DNA from: Symsagittifera roscoffensis
Lineage: Eukaryota > Xenacoelomorpha > Acoela > Convolutidae
Direction of reading: 5' to 3'
NCBI RefSeq assembly: GCF_963678635.1
Contig: NC_087071.1
Coordinates: 11,361,088-11,425,087 of the forward strand
DNA: 64,000 nucleotides
Made by a program: the position numbers and the translations under genes. The first letter of the stretch is position 1; each line of letters opens with the position of its first letter. The notes under the pieces were generated by a model, which saw only the letters and a program-made list of their open reading frames with translations, was not told the DNA's origin and searched no databases. Positions 21,325-32,404 of this stretch are shown in pieces.

Positions 21325-22194
21325 CTACGACTTCATGGAAAACACTTCTGAAAAACACTTCATTTCATTGTTTTTTTTTAATATACAATCTTTGTTGACA
21401 TGTAATGGACATTCCCTCACTTTAAACTTCTTTAAGTTCTTCAAACTATGATAGTCTGTGTTTAGAGGCAATAGCGAGTCTGTGTGAGAGTGTTGTATTG
21501 TCACCGTTGTTGCCTGTGTATTCAACAACACACTCACAGACAGTCCGTTCTGAGTGATAGAGAAGCTTCTTTCTAAAACAGCTGAGACCTTACTGTTTGG
21601 TTTGGCGACCAGACACACTTGTCTGTTGTTACTAAGTTCATGCAAAATCCTGATCCTAAAAGTCGCAACTACAGCTTGATTTGGTTTTAACCTAACCTTC
21701 CGATATAGGAAAAATCGCATCTTTGCTTGGTTAATCAGGATGTATTTAACGGGATTCTTTTTACACTTCCTCTCTGGGTCCTTGATCCGTATCAACCCGT
21801 CGCTGAGGTCGATTGTTAAGTCGAATTCATGCACGAAGTCTCGTCCTAGGATGAACTGATCGGATTCGTCCAGGTTTTCGACAACCAGAAAACTCTTCCA
21901 GATATGCGTTCCTCCTGGATGCAGCGAGATGATGGGAGTTCTCCCAGCCACATAGATTGCGCCCTGAATAGCCGCTGTCACTCTGGTTTTAATCGGTATC
22001 AGATCCGACCCATCGAAGCCCATGTCAGTCCAGCTGCTTATGGGTATGACACTGACCACCGCTACGGTGTCGAGAAGTCCTTTCACGGAGAGTTGTCTGC
22101 CCTGCACATCCAATACGTGTGCTGCCAGATCGTATTCACAGCCTATGTTGACCGCATCCTGATCAAGCATGACATTTTGTCCAATCCTCAACAT
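21325..22194 (-). pseudogene. Protease and post-protease region, longest open copy
   Basis: An open frame of 289 codons contains VMLDQDAVNIGCEYDLAAHV at its start. The expected active site reads LLDTVAVVSVIP (22,063-22,071), so the D-T-G triad has become D-T-V. The retropepsin C-terminal signature FILGRDFVHEFDLTIDL is present near residues 135-155. Then comes a beta-rich segment (SFSITQNGLSVSVLL) that links to RT. The change in the active-site glycine should abolish activity in spite of the open frame. The same DTV is found in the tandem copy at 24.2 kb. Confidence 0.75.
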
Positions 22195-22199
22195 TAAGT

Positions 22200-23831
22200 T
22201 CTTCTCGGCCGATGTATATTCGGCCTACTTGGTCCCTTGAATTGGTCAAGTGAGCTGTCGTTTGATAAGTTGTGTCGTCCAAGTTCGTCAGATTCGGGTA
22301 TGGGCCTTAGACTTCTATATAATGTGCAACTACTCTCATCAGTCTCGGTCCATCTGTTGTGAGTAATCATCTCACGGCCCTAGAATCCAAGTTGGGTTCT
22401 TTTTCTCTCAAGTAGTCTGCATAGATGTCCAGGTAAACCAGCATAATCCCAGACTGTTCAGTCAAGTTCTTCACAAGCTGATGACTGGCGACCGATAAAA
22501 CTGACATTATTTTCCCCCTCTCTTGTCATTTAAAAGTTCTTCCCTGAGATGTCTTCTCTAGCATGTCAAGTTTTTTGTGCAATTCTGTGTTTTCCAGATC
22601 AGACCTCACCCATTGTTCAAATTCTTTCGTGGCCAACTTTTGCTGAACATTCTGTAATGCAGTCCGAGCCACTAGGCCATAATCTACTTGGACCGCATTA
22701 ACTGACTCGGCCTCCAGTTTCGATGCAATCGCGTCATCAGGCAAGGTCTTCCTTTTTTTAGTCGTGAATGTGCCTTGTGTCACTTCTTTCTTCCACGACT
22801 CAGCTTCGTTCATTAGGCGTTCTCGACTAGCCTTGACTCCTAAAAGCAACTCTTCATGGTGGCGATGCTTCGCGTCCACCACTGCATCCCAGAACTGAGT
22901 GCAGTCTGATTTGAATTGTCCTTCCAGATTGTAAAAGAAGCAACTCGACCCAAACTTTGTTATGAACCATCTCACGTATTCTTTATGATCCTCGCCGGTT
23001 GCGACAATAACGTCAAGAAAGTAACCAATCGCTTTCATGTTTTGTTTTCAATTAGAACAGGCTGAACCTTGACGGTCTAGCGAACCACATTCAGCGCATG
23101 ATTTCCTTTTGTCCAAGTCGTCACGCGGTTTGTACCAACCAGAACTTGTGCCAGTGTTTATTCCGCTGTAGTTGCCGTAGTTGTTGTAGCGGTTTTGAGC
23201 CCTTAGCTTTATGAGCTGAAACTCACGTGATTTCATGCGCAAATCATTCGGTGTCGGCACGAAGTCCGCTGACACGGTTAAGTATGTGGCCAGTATGGTT
23301 TTCAGTTAATCCTTCTTTACTCCATCCATGAACTTCGAGGCTCTGGCCAAATTCCGTTCCGAGATCTTCTCGTCAAAATTACTTCTCCTTCTGAGCATTT
23401 GCAGGACATCCGAAAACTTGTCGATGGACTCATCATCTCTTTGATCCCCCGAACCATGGCCTGATTCCTCTGTACACCTGACCCGAAACGATTCAGCAAG
23501 CTGTCGAAGGTTTTGCGAGCACTGTCTCGTTCATTTATTGTTTTCGACATCACACAGCTCAAGGCCGTGCCTTCTAAGACTTTCTTCAGTGAGCTATATT
23601 CCTGTTTCTTGGAGAGAACCTCTTCCTCAAAATGCAACTTCATCACCTCTAACCAGGTATCAATACAGTCATCAGACTCGTGCTTGTACGACTTCGGTTT
23701 CTTGAGTGTTCTTCGTGGCCCCTCTCCTCTCTCAGTAGACTTCGAGAGTTTAGTAATAAACGTCTCAAGAGACCGTTTAATAGCTCAAACATTGAATCGT
23801 TTATCGTAGTGTCATGCAAGACGGTGGTCAA
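22200..23831 (-). pseudogene. Gag copy (2.1-kb tandem unit 1)
   Basis: From 23,831 down: end of the basic N-terminal region (DTTINDSMFELLNGLL); capsid-like ORF 23,646-23,317 (KLHFEEEVLSKKQEYSSLKK); QNRYNNYGNYSG linker; first knuckle CAECGSLDRQGSAC at about 23,060-23,110; then ORF 23,038-22,526 with CFFYNLEGQFKSDC, in which the second cysteine and the histidine are replaced. The gag tail, with GRIYIGREELNVEDWTK, reaches 22,200. Several frame changes separate these parts. The unit is about 95% or more similar to the copy 2,124 bases away. Confidence 0.7.
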
Positions 23832-24318
23832 ATCTGGCGTTGATCTGACGTGCCCCCGATGAGAAAGCCTCTTCTGGCGTGATTGAATTCATCCAACGTG
23901 CGCTCGATTCGGCTACCCTTGATCTCTCCCTTTGCTTAGGCTCAAAGCTCTTTTTTGATCTCGGTTGGGCCCCCACATGACTGTGGGTTCCGGATCCGTC
24001 AGTCGCCTGACGCGAATCCTTCCAGATATGCGTTCCTCCTGGATGCAGCGAGATGATGGGAGTTCTCCCAGCCACATAGATTGCGCCCTGATTAGCCGCT
24101 GTCATTCTGGTTTTAATCGATATCAGATCCGACCCATCGAAGCCCATGTCAGTCCAGCTGCTTATGGGTATGACACTGACCACCGCTACGGTGTCGAGCA
24201 GTCCTTTCACGGAGAGTTGTCTGCCCTGCACATCCAATACGTGTGCTGCCAGATCGGATTCACAGCCTATGTTGACCGCATCCTGATCAAGCATGACATT
24301 TTGTCCAATCCTGAACAT
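23812..24318 (-). pseudogene. Protease fragment fused to gag basic region
   Basis: An open frame of 168 codons begins as protease (FRIGQNVMLDQDAVNIGCES, active site LLDTVAVVSV, then GGTHIW). At base 24,020 it switches directly into the gag N-terminal basic region (DSRQATDGSGTHSHVGAQPR). This chimeric frame is the junction of the 2,124-bp tandem duplication. It is in frame by chance or selection, but both halves are incomplete and the active-site glycine is already lost. Confidence 0.75.
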
Positions 24319-24329
24319 TAAGTTCTTCT

Positions 24330-25768
24330 CGGCCGATGTATATTCGGCCTTCTTGGTCCCTTGAATTGGTCAAGTGAGCTGTCGTTTAATTATTTGTGTC
24401 GTCTAAGTTCGTCAGATTCGGGTATGGGCCTTAGATTTCTATATAATGTGCAACTACTCTCATCAGTCTCGGTCCATCTGTTGTGAGTAATCATCTCACG
24501 GCCCTAGAATCCAAGTTGGGTTCTTTTTCTCTCAAGTAGTCTGCATAGATGTCCAGGTAAACCAGCATAATCCCAGACGGTTCAGTCAAGTTCTTCATAA
24601 GCTGATGACCTGCGACCGATAAAATTGACATTATTTTTCCCCTCTCTTGTCATTTCAAAGTTCTTCCCTGAGATGTCTTCTCCAGCGTGTCAAGTTTTTT
24701 GTGCAATTCTGTGTTTTCCAGATCAGACCTCACCCATTGTTCAAATTCTTTCGTGGCCAACTTTTGCTGAACATTCTGTAATGCAGTCCGAGCCACTAGG
24801 CCATAATCTACTTGGACCGCATTAACTGACTCGGCCTCCAGTCTCGATGCAATCGCGTCATCAGGCAAGGTCTTCCTTTTTTTAGTCGTGAATGTGCCTT
24901 GTGTCACTTCTTTCTTCCGCGACTCAGCTTCGTTCATTAGGCGTTCTCGACTAGTCTTGACTCCTAAAAGCAACTCTTCATGGCGGCGATGCTTTGCGTC
25001 CACCACTGCATCCCAGAACTGAGTGCAGTCTGATTTGAATTGTCCTTCCAGATTGTAAAAGAAGCAACTCGACCCAAACTTTGTTATGAACCATCTCACG
25101 TATTCTTTATGATCCTCGCCGGTTGCGACAATAACGTCAAGAAAGTAACCAATCGCTTTCATGTTTTGTTTTCAAGTAGAACAGGCTGAACCTTGACGGT
25201 CTAGCGAACCATATTTAGCTCATGACTTCCTTTTGTCCAAGTCGTCACGCGGTTTGTACCAACCAGAACTTGTGCCGGTGTTTATTCCGGTGTAGTTGCC
25301 GTAGTTGTTGTAGCGGTTTTGAGCCCTTAACTTTATGAGCTGAAACTCATGCGCATCATTCGGTGTCGGCACGAAGTCCGCTGACACGGTTAAGTGTGTG
25401 GCCAGCATGGTTTTCAGTTAATCCTTCTTTACTCCATCCATGAACTTCGAGGCTCTGGCCAAATTCCGTTCCGAGATCTTCTCGTCGAAATTACTTCTCC
25501 TTCTGAGCATTTGCAGGACATCCGAAAACTTGTCGATGGACTCATCATCTCTTTGACCCCTCTTTTCAAACTTCACCATGGCCTGATGCCTCTGTACACC
25601 TGAGCCGAAACGATTCAGCAAGCTGTCGAAGGTTTTGCGAGCAGTGTCTCGTTCATTTATTGTTTTCGACATCACAAAGCTCAAGGCCGCGCCCTCTAAG
25701 ATTTTCTTCAGTGAGCTATATTCCTGTTTCTTGGAGAGAACCTCTTCCTCAAAATGCAACTTCAACAC
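24330..25768 (-). pseudogene. Gag copy (2.1-kb tandem unit 2)
   Basis: ORF 25,768-25,418 carries the capsid-like part (FEKRGQRDDESIDKFSDVLQ), ORF 25,408-25,220 the YGNYTGINTGTSSG linker, and ORF 25,162-24,650 the second knuckle region (CFFYNLEGQFKSDC, degenerate) followed by a coiled, charged tail (TALQNVQQKLATKEFEQWV). The first knuckle is lost in this copy. It corresponds base for base, apart from small indels, to 22,200-23,640. Confidence 0.7.
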
Positions 25769-28700
25769 CTCTAACCAGGTATCAATACAGTCATCAGACT
25801 CGTGCTTTTACGACTTCGGTTTCTTGAGTGTTCTTCGTGACCCCTCTCCTCTCTCAGTAGACCTCGAGAGTTTAGTAATAAACGTCTCAAGAGAACCGTT
25901 TAATAGCTCAAACACTGAATCGTTTATCGTAGTGTCATGCAAGATGATGGTCAAATCTGGTACTGATCTGACATGCGGTCCTGTGGGCAAACGTGCCCCC
26001 GATGAGAAATCCTCTTCTGGCGTGATTGAATTAATCCAACGTGCGCTCGATTCGGCTGCCCTTGATCTCTTTCTTTGGTTAGGCTCAAAGCTCTTTCTTG
26101 ATCTCGTTTGGGCCCCCACATGACTGTGGGTTCCGGATCCGACAGTCGTCTGACGTGGATCATTCTTTTGACCGGAACGATTATCTCGGCTACTGCCGCT
26201 CAAGCTTTCTTCAAGCTTTCCAATTATAAGGTCAGCCTTGCCATCTAATCTCTTGTACAAGCTAGTCATCGTTTGAGCATAGTTGTTGTCATGGTTTATC
26301 AATAATCGCTCGATCTTTCTTGTCATCCTACTGTCTCTTTTTTCTGACTCCATGGTTGCTAGAGCCAAGTTCTCCCCAAGGCACTGATTGTTATTTCGAA
26401 TCAACTGGGCCTGACCGCTTCTGGCTTGTGATTTTGCGTCTGCCAGCTCGTCTCTTAACATTTCATGGACCTGTTGAGCCCTTTCTTTTACTCGGTCGAC
26501 ACTTTTCGTCATATCCTGTCGCAGTAATTCAAGGCCAGTCATTACGATGGCAAACTTGCCACTCACATCTCTGGCCGTTCCCAACACTGGGTTAACCCTT
26601 AGAGATGATGATGTTCTGAGCATTTGCAGGACATCCGAAAACTTGTCGATGGACTCATCATCTCTTTGACCCCTCTTTTCAAACTTGACCATGGCCTGAT
26701 GCCTCTGTACACCTGAGCCGAAACGATTCAGCAAGCTGTCGAAGGTTTTGCGAGCAGTGTCTCGTTCATTTATTGTTTTCGACATCACAAAGCTCAAGGC
26801 CGCGCCCTCTAAGATTTTCTTCAGTGAGCTATATTCCTGTTTCTTGGAGAGAACCTCTTCCTCAAAATGCAACTTCAACACCTCTAACCAGGTATCAATA
26901 CAGTCATCAGACTCGTGCTTTTACGACTTCGGTTTCTTGAGTGTTCTTCGTGACCCCTCTCCTCTCTCAGTAGACCTCGAGAGTTTAGTAATAAACGTCT
27001 CAAGAGAACCGTTTAATAGCTCAAACACTGAATCGTTTATCGTAGTGTCATGCAAGATGATGGTCAAATCTGGTACTGATCTGACATGCGGTCCTGTGGG
27101 CAAACGTGCCCCCGATGAGAAATCCTCTTCTGGCGTGATTGAATTAATCCAACGTGCGCTCGATTCGGCTGCCCTTGATCTCTTTCTTTGGTTAGGCTCA
27201 AAGCTCTTTCTTGATCTCGTTTGGGCCCCCACATGACTGTGGGTTCCGGATCCGACAGTCGTCTGACGTGGATCATTCTTTTGACCGGAACGATTATCTC
27301 GGCTACTGCCGCTCAAGCTTTCTTCAAGCTTTCCAATTATAAGGTCAGCCTTGCCATCTAATCTCTTGTACAAGCTAGTCATCGTTTGAGCATAGTTGTT
27401 GTCATGGTTTATCAATAATCGCTCGATCTTTCTTGTCATCCTACTGTCTCTTTTTTCTGACTCCATGGTTGCTAGAGCCAAGTTCTCCCCAAGGCACTGA
27501 TTGTTATTTCGAATCAACTGGGCCTGACCGCTTCTGGCTTGTGATTTTGCGTCTGCCAGCTCGTCTCTTAACATTTCATGGACCTGTTGAGCCCTTTCTT
27601 TTACTCGGTCGACACTTTTCGTCATATCCTGTCGCAGTAATTCAAGGCCAGTCATTACGATGGCAAACTTGCCACTCACATCTCTGGCCGTTCCCAACAC
27701 TGGGTTAACCCTTAGAGATGATGATGTTCTGAGCATTTGCAGGACATCCGAAAACTTGTCGATGGACTCATCATCTCTTTGACCCCTCTTTTCAAACTTG
27801 ACCATGGCCTGATGCCTCTGTACACCTGAGCCGAAACGATTCAGCAAGCTGTCGAAGGTTTTGCGAGCAGTGTCTCGTTCATTTATTGTTTTCGACATCA
27901 CAAAGCTCAAGGCCGCGCCCTCTAAGATTTTCTTCAGTGAGCTATATTCCTGTTTCTTGGAGAGAACCTCTTCCTCAAAATGCAACTTCAACACCTCTAA
28001 CCAGGTATCAATACAGTCATCAGACTCGTGCTTTTACGACTTCGGTTTCTTGAGTGTTCTTCGTGACCCCTCTCCTCTCTCAGTAGACCTCGAGAGTTTA
28101 GTAATAAACGTCTCAAGAGAACCGTTTAATAGCTCAAACACTGAATCGTTTATCGTAGTGTCATGCAAGATGATGGTCAAATCTGGTACTGATCTGACAT
28201 GCGGTCCTGTGGGCAAACGTGCCCCCGATGAGAAATCCTCTTCTGGCGTGATTGAATTAATCCAACGTGCGCTCGATTCGGCTGCCCTTGATCTCTTTCT
28301 TTGGTTAGGCTCAAAGCTCTTTCTTGATCTCGTTTGGGCCCCCACATGACTGTGGGTTCCGGATCCGACAGTCGTCTGACGTGGATCATTCTTTTGACCG
28401 GAACGATTATCTCGGCTACTGCCGCTCAAGCTTTCTTCAAGCTTTCCAATTATAAGGTCAGCCTTGCCATCTAATCTCTTGTACAAGCTAGTCATCGTTT
28501 GAGCATAGTTGTTGTCATGGTTTATCAATAATCGCTCGATCTTTCTTGTCATCCTACTGTCTCTTTTTTCTGACTCCATGGTTGCTAGAGCCAAGTTCTC
28601 CCCAAGGCACTGATTGTTATTTCGAATCAACTGGGCCTGACCGCTTCTGGCTTGTGATTTTGCGTCTGCCAGCTCGTCTCTTAACATTTCATGGACCTGT

Positions 28701-28837
28701 TGAGCCCTTTCTTTTACTCGGTCGACACTTTTCGTCATATCCTGTCGCAGTAATTCAAGGCCAGTCATTACGATGGCAAACTTGCCACTCACATCTCTGG
28801 CCGTTCCCAACACTGGGTTAACCCTTAGAGATGATGA
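25501..28837 (-). repeat. Three-unit tandem array, period 1,113 bp, inside gag
   Basis: Units start at 25,501, 26,614 and 27,727 with ttctgagcatttgcaggaca. The last unit ends at about 28,837, where the original upstream gag sequence resumes. Units look almost identical: I saw one difference (unit 1 has cttcacc near 25,570 where units 2 and 3 have cttgacc). The period is 371 codons, and each junction joins the capsid segment (DVLQMLR) in frame to the coiled-coil segment (TSSSLRVNPVLG). Such near-identity suggests a very recent event or an assembly effect. Confidence 0.85.
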
Positions 28838-29032
28838 CGTCAGTTGAGATTGCAGCCTGGTGCTCAAGGATGCACCACAATTGTGTGTGCATATCGATAT
28901 CATCAGCCTATCGATTGTCGAGGATGTTACCATCGTTATCCCATCTGAAATCGGTTTTGATGGCGAATTGGACATCGTTTCCTTACTCTTCTCCTGTCTC
29001 GGGCTAGGCTTGAAGTCCGTGTCCGAGTGCAT
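25808..29032 (-). pseudogene. Amplified gag N-terminus with coiled coil, repeated nonsense codon
   Basis: From a start at 29,032 a 332-codon frame runs through a serine/threonine-rich N-terminus, a heptad-like helical part (MTKSVDRVKERAQQVHEMLR and further), an arginine/serine-rich basic segment (SRKSFEPNQRKRSRAAESSA) and LPTGPHVRSVPDL to a TAA at 28,034. The same 357-codon frames recur at 27,994-26,921 and 26,881-25,808, each beginning in the capsid part of the preceding unit. The TAA replaces the TAC found at the same site in the older copies (19.74 and 23.66 kb). Beyond each stop the frame continues as capsid. An upstream TGA lies just before the start at 29,032, so this ATG is the first usable one. 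Confidence 0.7.
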
Positions 29033-29039
29033 CAGTCAC

Positions 29040-29560
29040 ACATGGTCTAAGCCAGAAGACAAACCATTAATTCGGAGCAATGTCGTGCGTTCATCGTTCA
29101 ATGTCTTGAAGCTCTTTCTTGCTCTTGAACTTGGTTGCTCTTACCTCGGACTTACGCTCTGCAACATCGCAAACTTGCCATGCTTGACCAGAGAGGATTG
29201 TTCCTCTCTCCGACTATAGCTCTTGGTCTCCGTTTAGACGTCGCTTTGAAAAACAGTTCCTCTACTGCATTGGTCTCGGAACGCTCCGAGGTCCACTGGG
29301 GTTTCTCGATCCCTTTGCGTTCAAAGTCGTCGCCGGGCTCTTCCAGGTCCTCATGATGGTGGCGGTTTGGTCGAATTAGCGTTCACTCCTCTTCCTCGAA
29401 GAAATTGGTTGGTGTCACGGTCGCCGCCCCGGTCTCAGCGTTTCGCCTTTCATCACCATCTAGAATCTTCTCACTTCCTAGATTCATTCTGCTCACTGAA
29501 AAACCACTATGACCTTCACTCGTTTCTCCACAAGAGAAAACGTTGGAGATGCTCCTAATT
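29040..29560 (-). other. Upstream edge of the gypsy array, GC-richer, unassigned
   Basis: The base composition still resembles the element, not the AT-rich flank. No long minus-strand frame remains: short pieces such as KKELQDIER end in stops. It is probably the element leader or a worn part of the gag start. No LTR ends or primer-binding site were recognised. Confidence 0.35.
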
Positions 29561-32250
29561 GAAGATTGGTTACGCCGCGACTTAAGCCTCCTCGTGCCAC
29601 TTTGCTCAGCCTGGTGATATTAGTCGTTTTTCCTAACTAGTCTCTCCGCTGCATGATTCGTTATAAGCGATATTGTTATATTTGAGAAAAAATGTATACA
29701 TTGACGACAATGCACAAGTCCCCAAAAATTTTTATTAGAAAAGTTGCCCAAGCTATTAAACCTGCCTGTTTGTTTTCTTCAATATCTAAAGTTTTCTTTT
29801 AATCTCTTAGAGATGCTATTAGTGACTCGGCTAAAGTCAAACGCAGAGTCTGCCCAGTATTGAGTTACAACTGACTCCACTCAAATATTTAGTATAATAG
29901 TATCGCTAAAGTTCACAAGACATTATAACCAACACACAAAACAAAATTGACAAAAAAAACAACAAAAAACAATAAAATAAGGAGGGTTGTTAAAGGGCTC
30001 AACTGACTCCGAAGGGCTGCTTCTGAGGGTTCCCCAGAGATCATGAAAAGAAGTGTTTTCATGGCGATAAAGCCTCCGATCGCGGTATGACTTACTTGAA
30101 ACAAGGTTGGTTGACCCTGTCAACCTACCCAGTGGGACGAAAACTAAATTTTTTAAAAATTTCTGTCGCTCGCAGGGTGCCCTAAAATTTTGACCCTCCA
30201 AACAAGCAAATTCTAAAAACAAAGTTCTTTCCTGAGATTATCAAACTAAAAATGGATGCGGTTCAGAAAATCGATCCAAAACGTCGACTTATGGTACCAG
30301 AAATTTTATAATCAGTTTGTTAGTTTTTGAGAAATCAACAAAAAAGCGTTTGCTAAATTGTCCTTTTTTGAGTACTTAAATTGATTCGATTCTCCGCAAA
30401 TCTTTTTTCGCGATTCGACTTTTTTCGCAATTTTTGCTGAAACTGCTTAAAAATTCTTGAAACGCGCGCAGTAGTCCTGAGCAGCCCTGGAATAACGCAA
30501 AAAAAACCGGCCAAAGATGGTTTAGAAACAAAAACTTGGCCAAAAACTATCAAGTTTGGTCCCTCCGATTCCTTCCTTTTCCAATCTTTAAGTAATTAGT
30601 TTTATCCACTGAGCTATTCAGAGGTTCACTCAAAACATTTTCTTGCAATTGAGCTCTTTGTAAAAGCAGGGTCTTAACGGAAAAATTTTTATCGCTTTAT
30701 CGCTTTTTGAAAAGTTCAAAAAATTGATTTTCAAAACTCTTTGAGGAAAATCGGAAAATTACAAAAATTTTGGTCGGAAATACTTTTTTTCGCCAACTAC
30801 TACTGAGTACGGTTTCTTTAGTTAGGAGGCTTGAACTACGTATTAGTTCACTGCGCAAAAGCTTTTTGTTCTTCGAAAAAACTTGGATGTCCAAAGTTTT
30901 TGGGGTTAACGTTAGGTCGAAAATGGGTATTTTCGACAAAGTTAGGGTGTTTTTCGTGTCTGAATGGAAAAAAAATAATTAATAAAAAAAATGATAACCT
31001 GATTTTAGTCCTTAATCAAAATAATTGTACCCTCTTCTCGTAATATTGCAATCGATGGAGGGTACAAGACCCTTAAATTGGATAAACGCAATCGATGGAG
31101 GGTAAAATCGGACCTCGCCAATTTTGTCCACCACCACATAAAATTCAATGAAATAATACCCGAACGACACTAAAAATGTGTTAACGATGCCCAACAAGCG
31201 TTGCAGATGTTCTTCTTGATGACCTCTGTCGAGTTATGAACACGTCTGTCAGCTTGCCACTCTACCCTCTGTTCACTGACAAAATAATCAATAACTTGCT
31301 TAAATACTCATACAACACTAAAGGGGGGAGGGTACCTAATCAACCACCAGAACACTAGGTATTTCGATCAAAAATGATATAAATCAATCTCAAACAACAA
31401 CAAATAGTTATTTTCTCCGGAAATATTATATAAATTGTCATTTTTTGTTTTTTACTGTTTTTGGCCTTTTTTGGGCTCTTTACTGTTTTTTTGTTCTTTT
31501 CTGTTTCAAGTAAATTTGCTTCTGGCTTTTCGTGGTTATACTTCATTTTTGATTGGTTTTACGCTTTCTCTTTAATTGTTTTTGGTCCTAGGGCCTTGTA
31601 ATAAGCGGGCTCATGACTTCCCACATGACCCTCCGACCCCCGGAATTTTCGGTTTCAATTAAATCATAAAGCTAAATCGTACTAGGCAGAGGGTCGGTAA
31701 CTTCCGCCTTAAACTATACAGATCATTAAGCGCTCTAGCTCGGGAATACGCCTGGAGTGGACGGTTCGTCGCTGAAACGTTTGCTTTTTTGGTCTTGCGT
31801 TTAAAACGCTGAAACGTCGATGGTCTTGCCTTTAAAAGGCCCACCCAGGAGCGCCATAAAAGCTGATATTGATCATTCGCCCAAATATTACACATTGACG
31901 GAGCGTAAAAAAGCTCTTTTAGACGACTGGCAGTCGTCAGTTACTTCAAGGTTTTTCGTTTTTCACCATCTAGACCTAGCCAGTTAGTGGTCTGGTCTGT
32001 TTAGGGCAAACTAAAAAATTACCATTTATAGGCCATCATTCAAACGACTTTTGATCAGCTTTTGTTACATGCAAAGATAACCACAAAGCTGGGTCTCGGA
32101 TCACCAGACTACGTGATTACCATTGAAAACACGGCTCAGAAACCATTATTTACTATGTATTTAGTGACAATTATATACTAAATCCATTGGGGTAGATTGA
32201 ATGTTACTGTCTCTCTAGCTACTCATGCTCTGAAATAAAATGTAAGAACG
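29560..32250. other. AT-rich non-coding stretch
   Basis: No supported gene. It contains a spaced direct repeat (see 31,047-31,110) and several short GC-richer patches near 30,000-30,130 and 31,600-31,900, without convincing frames. Confidence 0.45.
31047..31110 (+). repeat. Short direct repeat around ATCGATGGAGGGTA
   Basis: The 17-base unit gcaatcgatggagggta occurs twice, about 40 bases apart. A related gagggtacc motif recurs near 31,327. The biological meaning is unknown. It could mark the end of a small mobile element. Confidence 0.5.
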
Positions 32251-32251
32251 G

Positions 32252-32404
32252 AGTTAATTCAACTATTAACTATTCAGGGCATCACAGCTGCTAAAATTTA
32301 AGTTTGAGTTCGACAGAGCCTCTGATAGTGTCTGGGCACTGGGTCTGCAATTCCGTTTTCCCTCAGAGATAATTTCGTGGTACGGGAGGGTGCTATCCCA
32401 CTGA
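32252..32404 (+). pseudogene. Non-LTR (LINE-type) reverse transcriptase fragment
   Basis: The frame reads FDRASDSVWALGLQFRFPSE and then IISWYGRVLSH before a TGA at 32,402-32,404. F-D-x-A-x-D-S-V-W is the conserved RT motif A of LINE/jockey-type polymerases, where the first aspartate binds metal, followed by the usual helix ending in W. Neither the Y/F-A-D-D motif nor an endonuclease was found. The piece is a short relic. Downstream sequence (32,404-32,480) is still GC-rich and may be part of the same relic. Confidence 0.5.

Larger units (their letters stand above)
21897..26144 (-). repeat. Tandem duplication, period 2,124 bp
   Basis: The block tccagatatgcgttcctcct occurs at 21,897 and 24,021, and ORFs shifted by exactly 2,124 bases translate almost identically (for example 22,526-23,038 and 24,650-25,162). 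The left unit is 21,897-24,020 and the right unit is 24,021 to about 26,144. The boundary joins protease to gag. The period is a multiple of three. Confidence 0.75.
17121..29450 (-). mobile_element. Nested array of partial gypsy-like copies, family 1, all on minus strand
   Basis: The minus strand carries repeated gag, protease and one RT segment of the same family as the plus-strand element at 8-15 kb. Reading from high to low coordinates: gag N-terminus (29.0 kb), three tandem 1,113-bp units, gag, protease truncated and fused to a second gag, then gag, protease, RT, then gag again, gag tail twice, and a truncated protease. Integrase and RNase H are absent from the whole array. All copies carry stops or frameshifts. 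The organisation looks like serial tandem duplication and deletion after insertion, not independent insertions, because junctions join different element parts directly and no LTR was seen. Confidence 0.75.

Noticed and set aside
21904-22197. Plus-strand ORFs at 21,904-22,197 and 23,965-24,321
   Set aside because: They are antisense to the protease frames, which show retropepsin motifs. Their duplication only reflects the 2,124-bp tandem repeat.
25635-26123. Repeated 162-codon plus-strand ORFs (25,635; 26,748; 27,861) and 91-codon ones
   Set aside because: Antisense shadows of gag within the 1,113-bp array; no independent motif.
31355-31546. Lysine-rich minus-strand ORF
   Set aside because: Low-complexity AT-rich translation without splice sites or motif.
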